Part shown: positions 43,775 to 52,697 of the stretch, piece by piece | How the letters are laid out: each line of letters begins with the position of its first letter | Numbering within the stretch: the first letter of the stretch is position 1 | Assembly: GCF_025457425.1 (NCBI RefSeq) | Contig: NZ_JAMXIA010000001.1 | Location: 1,550,001-1,614,000 of the forward strand | Direction: 5' to 3' | DNA length: 64,000 nt | Source of the DNA: Chryseobacterium foetidum | Lineage (GTDB): Bacteria; Bacteroidota; Bacteroidia; Flavobacteriales; Weeksellaceae | Notes under the pieces: model-generated | Told to the model about the DNA's origin: nothing | The model's database searches: none | What the model saw: only the letters and a program-made list of their open reading frames with translations | Made by a program: the position numbers and the translations under genes

Positions 43775-44602
43775 ATGAAGAAATTAATAATACTGTTCTC
43801 TGTTCTGAGCTTTTCAATATCATTTTCTCAGGATTTAAAAGTAATGTCATTCAACATCAGACTTAATGTAGAATCTGATCAGGACAATGCCTGGCCGAAA
43901 AGAAAAGAGGAAGCACTTGCACTTTTAGAATATTATCATCCTGATGTTTTGGGCGTGCAGGAAGCTTTGCCGGAGCAGATGAAAGATATGAAGTCAGGAC
44001 TGAAAAACTACGATTTTGTAGGCGTAGGACGTGACGATGGAAAAGAAAAAGGTGAGTTTTCAGCGATTTTTTTTGATACCCAAAAACTTCAGATTATCAA
44101 ATCCGGTACATTCTGGCTTTCTGAAACACCGGAGAAACCTTCGAAAGGATGGGATGCTGCGCTCAACAGAATCTGTACTTATGCCATCTTTAAAGATTTA
44201 AAATCAAAAAAAGAATTTCTGGCAATGAACATTCATTTTGATCATGTAGGAAATGTGGCGAGAGTAAAATCTTCAGAATTAATACTTAAAAAGGCTAAAG
44301 AATTAAATCCTAAAAATCTTCCTTTGGTTCTGACCGGAGATTTTAATTTAACCGAAGACACAGAACCTGTGAAAATACTGTCTCAAAATCTGAAAGACAC
44401 TTTTTATCATTCAGAAAAGAAACATTACGGTCCGAAAGGAACGTTTACCGGTTTTAATGTAAACGAAGTTCCGAAAGACAGAATTGATTATATTTTTGTG
44501 AAAGGTTTTAAAATTAAATCTCAAAGACACATCAATGACAGACGTGAAAATCTGCTTTATCCGTCAGATCATTTTCCGGTTTTTTCTGAACTGAGTTTTT
44601 AA
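43775..44602 (+). CDS. Secreted endonuclease/exonuclease/phosphatase family protein
   Basis: 275 residues. Signal peptide KKLIILFSVLSFSISFSQ, then an EEP fold: VMSFNIRLNVES with the metal-binding Asn, GVQEALPEQ with the Glu, MNIHFDHVGNVAR, LTGDFNLTEDTEPV, DRIDYIFVKGF and the catalytic PSDHFPVFSEL. All active-site residues are present. Family members cut phosphodiesters in sugars, lipids, inositols or DNA. Since it is secreted, a nutrient phosphodiester or sphingomyelinase-like role is plausible, but unproven. A terminator shared with the opposite gene follows. Confidence 0.92.
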   Translation: MKKLIILFSVLSFSISFSQDLKVMSFNIRLNVESDQDNAWPKRKEEALALLEYYHPDVLGVQEALPEQMKDMKSGLKNYDFVGVGRDDGKEKGEFSAIFFDTQKLQIIKSGTFWLSETPEKPSKGWDAALNRICTYAIFKDLKSKKEFLAMNIHFDHVGNVARVKSSELILKKAKELNPKNLPLVLTGDFNLTEDTEPVKILSQNLKDTFYHSEKKHYGPKGTFTGFNVNEVPKDRIDYIFVKGFKIKSQRHINDRRENLLYPSDHFPVFSELSF

Positions 44603-44605
44603 AAT

Positions 44606-44636
44606 AAAAAAGTTGCTCTCTGGAAGCAACTTTTTT
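44606..44636. terminator. Bidirectional terminator between convergent genes
   Basis: 12-bp stem (AAAAAAGTTGCT/AGCAACTTTTTT) with a 7-nt loop and T-runs on both strands. It serves the phosphatase-family gene (+) and the response-regulator operon (-). Confidence 0.88.
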
Positions 44637-45280
44637 TATGTTTCTGCAAAACCGTTTTTTATAGCGAATATTGCGAGTCCTACGCGGGTTTTCAGATCAA
44701 ATTTGGCACAAAGTGAATCGCGGTAGCTTTCTACAGTTCGCGGACTACAGCCCATCTCCAGCGCAATTTCCTTATAGCTAAGTTCCGTGGCGGTGAAGCT
44801 CAGAAATTCTTTTTCGCGGTCTGAAATTTTTGTCCCTTCGATAACTTTTGGTTTGCTTTTAATATTTGAAAAGATAATTTTTGAAGCCCAATCCGGATAG
44901 TAAAAACCTTCAGCTGTAAGCTGGGAAAGTGCATTTTCAAGATCTTTCGGATGGGAATTTTTCAGAAGATAGCCTTTGGCTCCATTTTTTATCATTTTAA
45001 TAACGCTGTTGTCGTCATCCTGCATGCTGAGCGCCATTACTTTTATTTCCGGATGGTTTTCTGTAAGCCAGAGAACGGTCTCAAAGCCATCCATCACAGG
45101 CATACTGATATCAAGCAGAATGATTTCGGGAATTCTGCGGTTGACTGCAAATTTATCGATAAGATCCTGCCCGTTTTCTGCACAGTAAATGACTTCAAAA
45201 TCTGTGAAATTATCGATAATTCCTTCCAGCGCTTTTGCGATCAGAATATGATCGTCTACAAGAACAATTGTTTTTTTCAT
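44636..45280 (-). CDS. LuxR/NarL-type response regulator
   Basis: 214 residues. The receiver domain shows the acidic pocket VDDH (about 9-12), the phospho-accepting Asp in ILLDISMPVMDG (about 57) and the Lys in YLLKNSH. The C-terminal LuxR helix-turn-helix has ISDREKEFLSFTATELSYKEIALEMGCSPRTVESY (quoted in two parts). It starts 2 nt after the stop of the cognate kinase gene. Target genes unknown. Confidence 0.94.
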   Translation of the reverse strand: MKKTIVLVDDHILIAKALEGIIDNFTDFEVIYCAENGQDLIDKFAVNRRIPEIILLDISMPVMDGFETVLWLTENHPEIKVMALSMQDDDNSVIKMIKNGAKGYLLKNSHPKDLENALSQLTAEGFYYPDWASKIIFSNIKSKPKVIEGTKISDREKEFLSFTATELSYKEIALEMGCSPRTVESYRDSLCAKFDLKTRVGLAIFAIKNGFAET

Positions 45281-45282
45281 GG

Positions 45283-46062
45283 TTATTTGTTTAAAACAAT
45301 TTTAAGCGAAGTTCCAATATTTTTTTCACTTGTCAAAGTAAAATGAGCACCAATGATCTTTGCGCGGTTCTTCATGTTGGTAAGCCCTATTCCGTTTGAT
45401 TTAATCTCGTTGGCATCAAAACCTTTTCCGTCATCGTTTATTGAAAGTTTCCATTCTGTCTCAGCGTCAGATTTTAGATTGATAAAAACATTTTTGCATT
45501 CAGAATGCTTCATGCTGTTTTGGATAAACTCCTGAATAATTCTCAGTACAACACTTTTATGTTCAAAATTCAAATCTGAATCCTCAAAATTATGTTCAAA
45601 TGAAACCTCACATTTTTTCAAAGCATTGGCTACGTTTACCTCATCCTGAATCAACTCTGTAATTGGGATTCTGCTGATTTTATTGTCGGTAAGTGATTTG
45701 GAAAGGCTGCGGAGCTCATCAATTGAATGGTTGATAATTTCTGAAACCTGTTCGATTTTTTCATTGATATCCGGAAATTTATTTTCGTGAAGAAGCTGTT
45801 GTGTGTAAAGACTTACAAGAGTAAGTTTCTGCCCGATGTTGTCATGAAGTTCTCTCCCGATTTGCTTCATCGTAGATTCCTGTATTTCAAGCTGTGTGGC
45901 GAGAAGTTCTTTCTGATGAATTTCGTTTTTAATCTGAATTTCGGATAGATATTCTTTCTTTCTCTGCTTGTACTTTCTGATGTAAATCGTTATGGCTACA
46001 ATAAATCCCAAGAAGAAAATATTGAAGAGTATAACGGTAATTAAGAGCTCTGTTTTTTCCAT
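45283..46062 (-). CDS. HisKA_3-type sensor histidine kinase
   Basis: 259 residues. One N-terminal membrane helix (about 6-26) and no large sensor domain, then a coiled-coil (IQIKNEIHQKELLATQLEIQ) and the HisKA_3 dimerisation domain with the phospho-His in GRELHDNIGQKLTLVSLY (about 74-91). The ATPase shows FIQNSMKHS, NDDGKGFD and GIGLTNMKNRA. The short form suggests that the sensor is another protein, perhaps the 7-helix protein encoded just upstream and overlapping by 22 bp. Confidence 0.93.
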   Translation of the reverse strand: MEKTELLITVILFNIFFLGFIVAITIYIRKYKQRKKEYLSEIQIKNEIHQKELLATQLEIQESTMKQIGRELHDNIGQKLTLVSLYTQQLLHENKFPDINEKIEQVSEIINHSIDELRSLSKSLTDNKISRIPITELIQDEVNVANALKKCEVSFEHNFEDSDLNFEHKSVVLRIIQEFIQNSMKHSECKNVFINLKSDAETEWKLSINDDGKGFDANEIKSNGIGLTNMKNRAKIIGAHFTLTSEKNIGTSLKIVLNK

Positions 46063-46709
46063 ACCTCAGCATTTTCTTTTCCTAAAATAAACGAAATCGC
46101 AAACAAAGTGTACATTACGATCCCTGAAATCTGAAAGTAAATATAGTAAATACTGAATAAATCTTTAAGCTGAGCAAAGACGCTCCAGAAAGAAAAAAGA
46201 GGTAATGTTCCGATATAAAAGACCGTAACTCCCCAGTTGATATAAAAGAACCGGTTATCACTGAAATTCAGAATGTTTGACGAATTCACCTGTCTGTAAT
46301 ATTCGAGAACGACGAGATATAGCAAAAACAGTGAGCCTAAAGTATAATTTAGCGAAAAGACAATTTTCTTTGAATTGAAAAGCATTTCATGTGGTATAAA
46401 TGACAGAAGATATACCACTGAAAATATGTAAAAAAGTTTCGGCCTGTTAAATGATTTTGCAGCATAAAGCCAGTAGAAAAATATAAATTGCGCAGGAATC
46501 ACAAGATAATTGTAAAAGTAAACTTTGCCATCTCTGGAAAATATATTTTGTCCGGCTAGCGTTTCGCTTAGGAAGATAAAAACAAGGTAAATTGCAAAAT
46601 ATTTCCAATAAGTACTTTTCACCTGTGGCAGATACAGCAATGCTACCAAAGCTGCCAAGCCCTCGCTTCCGTAGAAAACGTAATCTAAGATATGCCGAAA
46701 TAACTCCAT
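46041..46709 (-). CDS. Seven-helix-type membrane protein, likely signal partner
   Basis: 222 residues with about seven hydrophobic segments (for example GLAALVALLYLPQV, YFAIYLVFIFLSET, YNYLVIPAQFIFFYWLYAA, LFYIFSVVYLLSFIPH, YTLGSLFLLYLVVLEYY, WGVTVFYIGTLPLFSFWSV and GIVMYTLFAISFIL). Family not recognised. The gene overlaps the kinase by 22 bp, and the kinase lacks its own sensor, so this protein may detect the signal. That is inferred from context. Confidence 0.8.
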   Translation of the reverse strand: MELFRHILDYVFYGSEGLAALVALLYLPQVKSTYWKYFAIYLVFIFLSETLAGQNIFSRDGKVYFYNYLVIPAQFIFFYWLYAAKSFNRPKLFYIFSVVYLLSFIPHEMLFNSKKIVFSLNYTLGSLFLLYLVVLEYYRQVNSSNILNFSDNRFFYINWGVTVFYIGTLPLFSFWSVFAQLKDLFSIYYIYFQISGIVMYTLFAISFILGKENAEVWKKQSS

Positions 46710-46722
46710 TTACTATTTAATT

Positions 46723-47211
46723 TTAATATGATTCTCCATCACAGTTATCTGGTGGTGCAAGCGTACCGTGATTTTGAGCCATTGCATTTACTGTAGCCAA
46801 AGCTAGTCTTCTGTCGTCAGTGCTTTCCAATGGATTAAAATCTCTGTGGATTGTCTGCCCGGATGAACTGTCTTTTTTTGTAGGAATCATGATGAGGGTA
46901 TGACATTTGTGATATTCTTTTTTCACATTCGAATTTTCGAAATTCTCCGGATAGGCCGCGTAATACATTCTTATTCCCAAATCTTCATCCGTTACCGATG
47001 AATCTGAACTTCCTGCCAGATTTTCTATATCAGCTATAAATTTTTTAAGCTTTGGCAAATCAAACCAAATCGAGTGAGCATCTTTTACTCCCAGATTATC
47101 TGCCGTGCATTGCAGCTGATTGGTTCTGTACTGCTCTACTGCGGCTTTAATAAATTCTACACTCAGGCTGTTTGCGCCTTCTCTTTCTCTTGAATCAAAT
47201 TCTTGTCCCAT
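46723..47211 (-). CDS. Hypothetical protein upstream of the kinase operon
   Basis: 162 residues, cytoplasmic by appearance (no signal peptide). It begins MGQEFDSREREGANSLSVEF and includes NQLQCTADNLGVKDAHSIWFDLP, GIRMYYAAYPEN and KKEYHKCHTLIMIPTKK (each quoted in part). Family unknown. It lies 13 bp upstream of the seven-helix gene, so it probably belongs to the same transcript. Confidence 0.75.
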   Translation of the reverse strand: MGQEFDSREREGANSLSVEFIKAAVEQYRTNQLQCTADNLGVKDAHSIWFDLPKLKKFIADIENLAGSSDSSVTDEDLGIRMYYAAYPENFENSNVKKEYHKCHTLIMIPTKKDSSSGQTIHRDFNPLESTDDRRLALATVNAMAQNHGTLAPPDNCDGESY

Positions 47212-47330
47212 GATGTTAATTAGTTTTCTACAAAAATGAAGAAAATTCAGTTACCAAAAAACAGTATTTTCCCTATTTCGCTACCGTATTTTTACGGATA
47301 CTTTTTTTGAGACTAAAATCAGACAAAGAA

Positions 47331-47360
47331 AAACCCCGAAAAGATAAATTTTCGGGGTTT
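47331..47360 (-). terminator. Terminator of ftnA
   Basis: 12-bp stem AAACCCCGAAAA/TTTTCGGGGTTT with a 6-nt loop and a T-rich tail on the minus strand. Confidence 0.88.
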
Positions 47361-47380
47361 GAAATATTTTAATTTACGAT

Positions 47381-47890
47381 TTAAGCTTTAGTATCCGGCA
47401 CAAATTTTCTTGTTGCCAGCTCCTGATCAAAAAGATATAAAGCCGAAGGGTTATCACAAACCATTTTGATTTTAGTTACATATTGCGAAGCACTTGCCTC
47501 CTCTTCTACCTGCTCGTTGATAAACCACTGCAGGAAAGAAGTTGTTGCAAAATCTCCTTCATCGTTTGCATTTTTCACAATGTTGAAAATACTTCTTGTT
47601 ACTTTCTTTTCGTGCTCAAGTGCTTTTTCAAAGATATCTGTGGCATTCAGAAATTCATGAGGTGGTTTTGCTATTTCTCCGATGATGATTTCTCCGCCTA
47701 CGTCATTTAAGTAATCAAACATTTTGTCGGCGTGCATCAGTTCTTCTTTGCTCTGAACTCTGAAGTAATTGGCAATTCCGTCCAGATCTCTTGCAGAAAA
47801 CCAAGCCGACATTGAAAGATAATATTGAGCAGCATATTGCTCGTGCGCTATTTGTTCGTTTATAAGTGTTGCAATTTTTTCGCTTACCAT
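47381..47890 (-). CDS. ftnA: Ferritin (non-haem iron storage)
   Basis: 169 residues. The four-helix ferritin fold has ferroxidase residues in NEQIAHEQYAAQYYL (Glu about 17), SKEELMHADKMFDYL (Glu/His about 50-53), IVKNANDEGDFATTSF and QWFINEQVEEEAS (Glu/Gln about 127-130). No haem-binding Met of bacterioferritin is present. It stores iron as ferric mineral in the cytoplasm. Its -7 box TAAATTTG (complement 47908-47915) lies 17 nt before the ATG. Confidence 0.95.
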   Translation of the reverse strand: MVSEKIATLINEQIAHEQYAAQYYLSMSAWFSARDLDGIANYFRVQSKEELMHADKMFDYLNDVGGEIIIGEIAKPPHEFLNATDIFEKALEHEKKVTRSIFNIVKNANDEGDFATTSFLQWFINEQVEEEASASQYVTKIKMVCDNPSALYLFDQELATRKFVPDTKA

Positions 47891-47907
47891 AATTTTTAAT
47901 TTATGAT

Positions 47908-47915
47908 CAAATTTA
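47908..47915 (-). promoter_or_regulatory. -7 box of ftnA
   Basis: TAAATTTG on the minus strand, 17 nt upstream of the ATG at 47890. No clear TTG. Confidence 0.4.
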
Positions 47916-48022
47916 CGGAATATAAGGCGGTTGGTAAAACGATGAAAGAAATTTAATTTTAGATTAGATAAAAATTAAGACTTAATTTCACATCTAAAAT
48001 AACCGTTAAATCAAATGAAAAA

Positions 48023-48046
48023 GAGCGGAAAACAAATTTTCCGCTC
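48023..48046 (-). terminator. Terminator of the Spy-like gene
   Basis: 10-bp perfect stem GAGCGGAAAA/TTTTCCGCTC with a 4-nt loop, followed by TTTTTCATTTG on the minus strand. Confidence 0.88.
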
Positions 48047-48082
48047 CTAACCACACATTAAAAAATCTAAACTATGAACTCA

Positions 48083-48547
48083 CTATTTGGTAGGCTCCAC
48101 AGCCGTTCTCATTGGCTTGTGGTGAGGTCTGTCGCCTTTGTGTTTTCTGTCTTTCATCGCCATTTTTCGCTGTTCCATTTTTGCGTTTCTGTCGGCTTCC
48201 CATTTTTTGTACTGTTCAGGATTCAGAATGCTTTTCATTTCATTATCCATTTGTACTCTTTTGTCTTTCATCTCCTTCATTTTGGCCATTCTTACATCTT
48301 TATTTCTGTCGAATTCTGCTTTTCTTTCTGCTCTTTTTCTGTCTTGAAGTGCCTGTACTTTGGCTACCTGATCTTTTGATAAATTTAAGTCTTTCTGCAT
48401 TTTATCTAAATGATCCTTTTGCTTCTGCTGCATTTTTTGCTGCATTTCAGCTCTTTTAGCTTCTCTCTGTTCAGGCGTATGATTTTGTTGAGCCATTGCT
48501 AAACTTCCGAATCCTACTAATGCGATTGATAATATTAATTTTTTCAT
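48083..48547 (-). CDS. Small periplasmic Spy/CpxP-like protein
   Basis: 154 residues. Signal peptide KKLILSIALVGFGSLAMAQ, then an almost fully helical, highly charged body rich in Lys, Met, Gln and Glu (REAKRAEMQQKMQQKQKDH, DLNLSKDQVAKVQALQDR and MKSILNPEQYKKWEADR, in parts). The LT/LNPEQ-K-W pattern occurs in DUF4890 and Spy-type periplasmic proteins that act as chaperones. The His/Lys-rich tail (RKHKGDRPHHKP) could bind metal. Stress regulation is plausible, but no regulator is nearby. Confidence 0.85.
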   Translation of the reverse strand: MKKLILSIALVGFGSLAMAQQNHTPEQREAKRAEMQQKMQQKQKDHLDKMQKDLNLSKDQVAKVQALQDRKRAERKAEFDRNKDVRMAKMKEMKDKRVQMDNEMKSILNPEQYKKWEADRNAKMEQRKMAMKDRKHKGDRPHHKPMRTAVEPTK

Positions 48548-48673
48548 TTTATTAAAGGTTTAATTAATTGTTTTCTATTGGTTTGATGTAGAATTAATTC
48601 AAAAGTTAAAAATTAAATTCATAAAAAATGTTAAATTTTATTGACGATAATTCATGAAAATTTGAAAATAAAA

Positions 48674-48700
48674 AGAGAGTAGATAAAAAATCTACTCTCT
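48674..48700 (-). terminator. Terminator of the low-complexity gene
   Basis: 11-bp stem AGAGAGTAGAT/ATCTACTCTCT with a 5-nt loop and T on the minus strand. Confidence 0.85.
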
Positions 48701-48727
48701 ACACCACTCAAATATAATATATGAAAA

Positions 48728-49780
48728 CTAATTTCCTGCTAATCGGGTTCTGAACCCTCCGCTTCTTTCTCCACCACCGGAATTTCCCCTTCCAGACGGA
48801 CTTTCACTGCGTTGTGGTTTAGATTCTCCTCCATTTCTGAAGCCTCCACCCGATCTTGGTGTACTACTCTCGTTTCTCGGAGCACGTGTTTCATTTCTGA
48901 ATCCTCCACCTCTTGGCGCACTGCTTTCAGTTCTCGGCTGACTGCTTTCATTTCTGAAACCGCCACTTCTCGGCTGACTGTTCTCTGATCTCGGCTGACT
49001 GCTTTCGTTTCTAAAACCGCCATTGCTGCGAGGTTGAGAATTGCTGTTGTCTCTAAAACCTCCATTTGAAGGTCTTGTTCCCGAGTTATTATTATCTCTG
49101 AAACCACCGTTCGGATTTCTAGTTCCACTGTTTCCTGCATTTCCTCTGAAACCTGATTCGGAATTATTTCTGAAGCCTGAACCTCTCACCACATTTAAAG
49201 TTGGGTTTTCTGTTCTTCTGAAATCTACCCGGTTTACTTTATAAACATTAATGTTCACATTTCGGTATCTCGGAGTAACTCTGAATCTTGGTGTGTAATA
49301 ACTTCTTCTGTAATTCTGGAAGTAGACAATCGGAGCGTTTCCTCTGTAATAGTTATTCTGAAAAACCACAAATACTCTTGGTCCCATAATTCTTTCCAAA
49401 GCATAGAATCTGTCATAATACCATCTGTCCGGATTGTAGCTGTAGAAATTATTCCACGTTGCAAAATTACTGTAGAGGCTGTTCAGATATAAAATCTGAT
49501 CGATCTGCCATCTCGTTAACCTGTTTTGTCTGAAAAACACATTCCAGTTGATATTGGTAACTGAGTTTCTGTAATCATTGTAGTAGCTCTGATAATAATC
49601 CTGCGGATAATAATCCTGTGGATAATTGTAGTAATAGTCGTCAGGGAAATAATTCTGATCATCTTCATCACTGTAATATCCGTCGGAGTAGCCATTATCT
49701 CCGTATCCGTAATTTGGATATTGCTGAGCAAACGACAAAGTCGACAAAGTCAAAGCAAATCCCAAAAGTATTTTTTTCAT
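48728..49780 (-). CDS. Secreted low-complexity protein
   Basis: 350 residues from the ATG at 49780 (an upstream ATG at 49792 is less suited to the signal peptide KKILLGFALTLSTLSFAQ). Tyr/Asp/Gln-rich region about 20-75 (YPQDYYPQDYYQSYYND), a folded-looking middle (VNINVYKVNRVDFRRTEN), then a C-terminal tail of about 140 residues made of repeats such as GGFRNES-SQPR and GGFRDNS (Gly, Arg, Asn, Ser). No hydrophobic core is likely in the tail. It may bind nucleic acid or the cell surface, or act as an aggregating matrix protein. Family unknown. Confidence 0.8.
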   Translation of the reverse strand: MKKILLGFALTLSTLSFAQQYPNYGYGDNGYSDGYYSDEDDQNYFPDDYYYNYPQDYYPQDYYQSYYNDYRNSVTNINWNVFFRQNRLTRWQIDQILYLNSLYSNFATWNNFYSYNPDRWYYDRFYALERIMGPRVFVVFQNNYYRGNAPIVYFQNYRRSYYTPRFRVTPRYRNVNINVYKVNRVDFRRTENPTLNVVRGSGFRNNSESGFRGNAGNSGTRNPNGGFRDNNNSGTRPSNGGFRDNSNSQPRSNGGFRNESSQPRSENSQPRSGGFRNESSQPRTESSAPRGGGFRNETRAPRNESSTPRSGGGFRNGGESKPQRSESPSGRGNSGGGERSGGFRTRLAGN

Positions 49781-49846
49781 TTCTATAATCATTAATTGGT
49801 TAAATGTTTGGAATCTCTCAATTCTATCTTTTGGATATAGATAAAA

Positions 49847-49880
49847 AAAAGAAGTTAAATCTTTCGATAAAACTTCTTTT
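49847..49880 (-). terminator. Terminator of malQ
   Basis: 10-bp stem AAAAGAAGTT/AACTTCTTTT with a 14-nt loop and a T-run on the minus strand. Confidence 0.8.
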
Positions 49881-49917
49881 AAATTTAAACTAACTAATTG
49901 ATAATCAATTGTTAAAT

Positions 49918-52572
49918 TTATAATCTTCCGCTGTCTTCAATCCAGTTTCTGATCTTTCCGTTAAAGTTTTCAGCTTTATTCAGTTCTTCAAGCCCCAAAT
50001 GCATTCTGTATCTCCAGTAGTGTGGGAAAACGGCAGGATTATTAATTCTCTCATTATCAATATTCGGATTTGAAAGTTTCTCATCCGTCGCTAAAAATTC
50101 CTGAATCGGGAATATTGACAGCATCGCATCATTGTACAAATGCTGCTTCATAATCATCTCAGCAAAATAGGGCTCAAGATTTTCGGGAGCTTTGCCATGT
50201 TGATGAAGCTGTTGATTAAAATATTTCTGAGTAAGATTCGAATCTTCTTTCCACCATTGTCTCAGGGTCGAACTGTCGTGAGAAGAAGCCGTCACAACAT
50301 TTAAGTATTCGGCTTTTTTTGGATTGTAAAAAGGAATATTATCTGAAGGCATTCTCTGGACTTTCAAAGCTATAATTGCCAATTCATCCATCACTACAGG
50401 AACACAATCCGGTACAAGACCAAGGTCTTCCCCACAAATCAACATTTCTGTAGCATTGAGGATCACCGGAAGTTTTTCCATTGCTTTTTCGTACCATAAA
50501 CCATCCTGTCTTTTGAAGAAATAGTCATGATATAAATTGTAAATCGTGCGTCTCTCCCAGTCTGAAAGAAACTGATAAGATTCCGTTTTGTAAACATTAA
50601 ATCTTGGATGATAAACGGTTTCGCCATCTTTTTCTTCCGTTAAAAACAAAACATTAGCTGCCAAAGAAATCAATTGTTCAGCCAATTCTTCTTCGTTCTT
50701 GTTTTTCTTAAAATGATCTGAAAGTTTTCTCTGAGTATCAAATTCAGGCTTAAAAGAATAAGTTTCATTCTGATTCTTATTTAAATACGCTAAAGCTTTT
50801 TCCTGATTTTCGCCAAAGTATTTATTTAAAATCTGATCGTTGATAAACGGTTTGCAGTAACGGTCAAAATCAAATGGAAGATGAAGTTTTCTGAATTCCT
50901 CATCCGTAACAGGAACGGCAGGATAAAAATATCCCAAAATCCCTTGTGTAGCCGAGATCGGCATTCGCCAGATCCTGAAAAATCCAAGAATATGGTCAAT
51001 TCGCATCGCATCAAAATACTGTTCCAAAGCTTTGAATCTGTTTTTCCACCATTGGTAGCCGTCATTTTTCATCGCTTCCCAATTGTAAGTGGGAAATTCC
51101 CAGTTTTGCCCTAAATCAGTAAACTGATCTGGTGGTGCACCGGCTTGAAAATCCATCCCGAACAGTTCAGGTTCCGTCCATGCTTCTACAGAATAACGGT
51201 AAATTCCGATAGGCAAATCTCCTTTGATTGAAATTCCTAAACCATGCATGTAATCAACCGCATCCTTTAACTGCTTATGAAGCTGAAACTGCACCCAAGA
51301 ATGCAGCATTACCGCCTCATAATCTTTATTTTTAACTGTAAAAAGCTGAGAAATTTTTCCGGCAATGTATTTTTTATGGGTTTTCCATTCGCCGAAATTT
51401 GGAGTTTTGTATTTGTCTCTTAAAACACAAAAGGCAGCATAAGGTGTAAGCCAGCTTTCATTATCTTTTAAAAACTTTTTAAAGTTTCTGTCTTTAAAAA
51501 TCTTTTCCTTTTGTTCCTCAAAAACGGCTTTTATAAACTTCCATTTTCCGGAGATCATTTTTTCGTAATCGATGAGTTCCAGAGAATTCAATTCTTCTTT
51601 CTGAGCATTGTATTCTTTAACTAAATCCTTCGGCAAAGCATAATCTAACTTTGTCAGAGAAAGATATTGTGGATGCAGAGCGTAAACGGAAACCGCTGCA
51701 TAAGGATAAGAATCTGTCCATGTATAATTGGCAGTCGTGTCGTTGATCGGCAAAATCTGAATTATTCCCAGGCCAGTTTCCCTGTTCCAGTCTGCCATTT
51801 TTTTCAGATCAGGAAATTCACCTACACCGAAACCATCTTCCGTTCTTAAAGAAAATACAGGCACCGCGACTCCGGCATCGTGATATATCTGATAAGCTTT
51901 AAACTTAAAATAATGATCAGCAACAATATGAAGAACGTCTTTATTAGAATTCGGATAAGCCAGCCTGTTGGCTCCGGATTCTACGTCAATCACCTTCTTT
52001 TGAACCGTATCGTAAATGCAGTATTTATATTCTACCGGATAATGCTCAGGAATTTCAACTGAAGCTTCCCAAATACCAAAATCAGTCTGAGAGAAAACAA
52101 TTGCTCTGTTATAATCCCAATTCCCAAGCGATTCCGAACTTCCGAAAAGCGCAATTTTCCACTCGGGATGATAAACCGGTGCAGAAATTTTGAAAAGGTG
52201 GGTATGTTTTTTCAGGATGATGTTTTTTTCAGGTTTAAAACCTGTCAGCTTATTTTTTAAAATCTTGTTGGTAAGATAATTTTCAGGAAAATTTTTCTTG
52301 TTCCAGACATCTGTAATGGCAAATTCCTTGTACGTGTGCGGGAAAGACAACTGGTGATTTACACCTTCTTCAGAGACAGTTTTGCCCTGCTCATCTTTTA
52401 CACAGTATTTGTACGAAATTTCTTTGGAAAAATAATCAACTTCTGTTTTCCACACGCCAAAGTCAGCTGCCTGCATCTGGTGATCCTGCTTTTCCTGCTC
52501 GTCAGAATTAATTGTAATAAATAAATTTTCTCCCTGTTTTGCAATATATCTTATACTAAAATATAATTTCAT
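49918..52572 (-). CDS. malQ: 4-alpha-glucanotransferase with starch-binding domains
   Basis: 884 residues, longer than bacterial MalQ (about 500-700). Two N-terminal CBM20-like modules, each with the KYC-V and W-K strand pattern (residues about 1-100, SYKYCVKDEQGK; and about 125-215, EYKYCIYDTVQKKVIDVESG), precede a GH77 catalytic domain: VPVFSLRTEDGFGVGEF, QILPINDTT, AMRIDHILGFFRIW (nucleophile Asp in MRIDH), CGEDLGLVP (acid/base Glu) and ASSHDSSTLRQWW. It transfers glucan segments in glycogen/maltodextrin metabolism. This two-CBM20 layout is the plant DPE2 type. Single gene. Confidence 0.92.
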   Translation of the reverse strand: MKLYFSIRYIAKQGENLFITINSDEQEKQDHQMQAADFGVWKTEVDYFSKEISYKYCVKDEQGKTVSEEGVNHQLSFPHTYKEFAITDVWNKKNFPENYLTNKILKNKLTGFKPEKNIILKKHTHLFKISAPVYHPEWKIALFGSSESLGNWDYNRAIVFSQTDFGIWEASVEIPEHYPVEYKYCIYDTVQKKVIDVESGANRLAYPNSNKDVLHIVADHYFKFKAYQIYHDAGVAVPVFSLRTEDGFGVGEFPDLKKMADWNRETGLGIIQILPINDTTANYTWTDSYPYAAVSVYALHPQYLSLTKLDYALPKDLVKEYNAQKEELNSLELIDYEKMISGKWKFIKAVFEEQKEKIFKDRNFKKFLKDNESWLTPYAAFCVLRDKYKTPNFGEWKTHKKYIAGKISQLFTVKNKDYEAVMLHSWVQFQLHKQLKDAVDYMHGLGISIKGDLPIGIYRYSVEAWTEPELFGMDFQAGAPPDQFTDLGQNWEFPTYNWEAMKNDGYQWWKNRFKALEQYFDAMRIDHILGFFRIWRMPISATQGILGYFYPAVPVTDEEFRKLHLPFDFDRYCKPFINDQILNKYFGENQEKALAYLNKNQNETYSFKPEFDTQRKLSDHFKKNKNEEELAEQLISLAANVLFLTEEKDGETVYHPRFNVYKTESYQFLSDWERRTIYNLYHDYFFKRQDGLWYEKAMEKLPVILNATEMLICGEDLGLVPDCVPVVMDELAIIALKVQRMPSDNIPFYNPKKAEYLNVVTASSHDSSTLRQWWKEDSNLTQKYFNQQLHQHGKAPENLEPYFAEMIMKQHLYNDAMLSIFPIQEFLATDEKLSNPNIDNERINNPAVFPHYWRYRMHLGLEELNKAENFNGKIRNWIEDSGRL

Positions 52573-52646
52573 CTATATATTTTTGGATAAAAATAGTGTT
52601 TTATAAGTTAAAATAAATGCTTTCTGCATCAATTATTCATTAAAAA

Positions 52647-52673
52647 AGCCTTCCAAAAAGAATTCGGAAGGCT
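52647..52673 (-). terminator. Terminator of the T9SS beta-propeller-like gene
   Basis: 8-bp stem AGCCTTCC/GGAAGGCT, about 11-nt loop, T-run on the minus strand. Confidence 0.85.
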
Positions 52674-52697
52674 AACACATAAATGGCAAAATTTAAC

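Noticed and set aside
48074..48459. Plus-strand frames rich in Phe, Cys and Leu
   Set aside because: Antisense of the Lys/Met/Gln-rich Spy-like gene, with the usual shadow composition.
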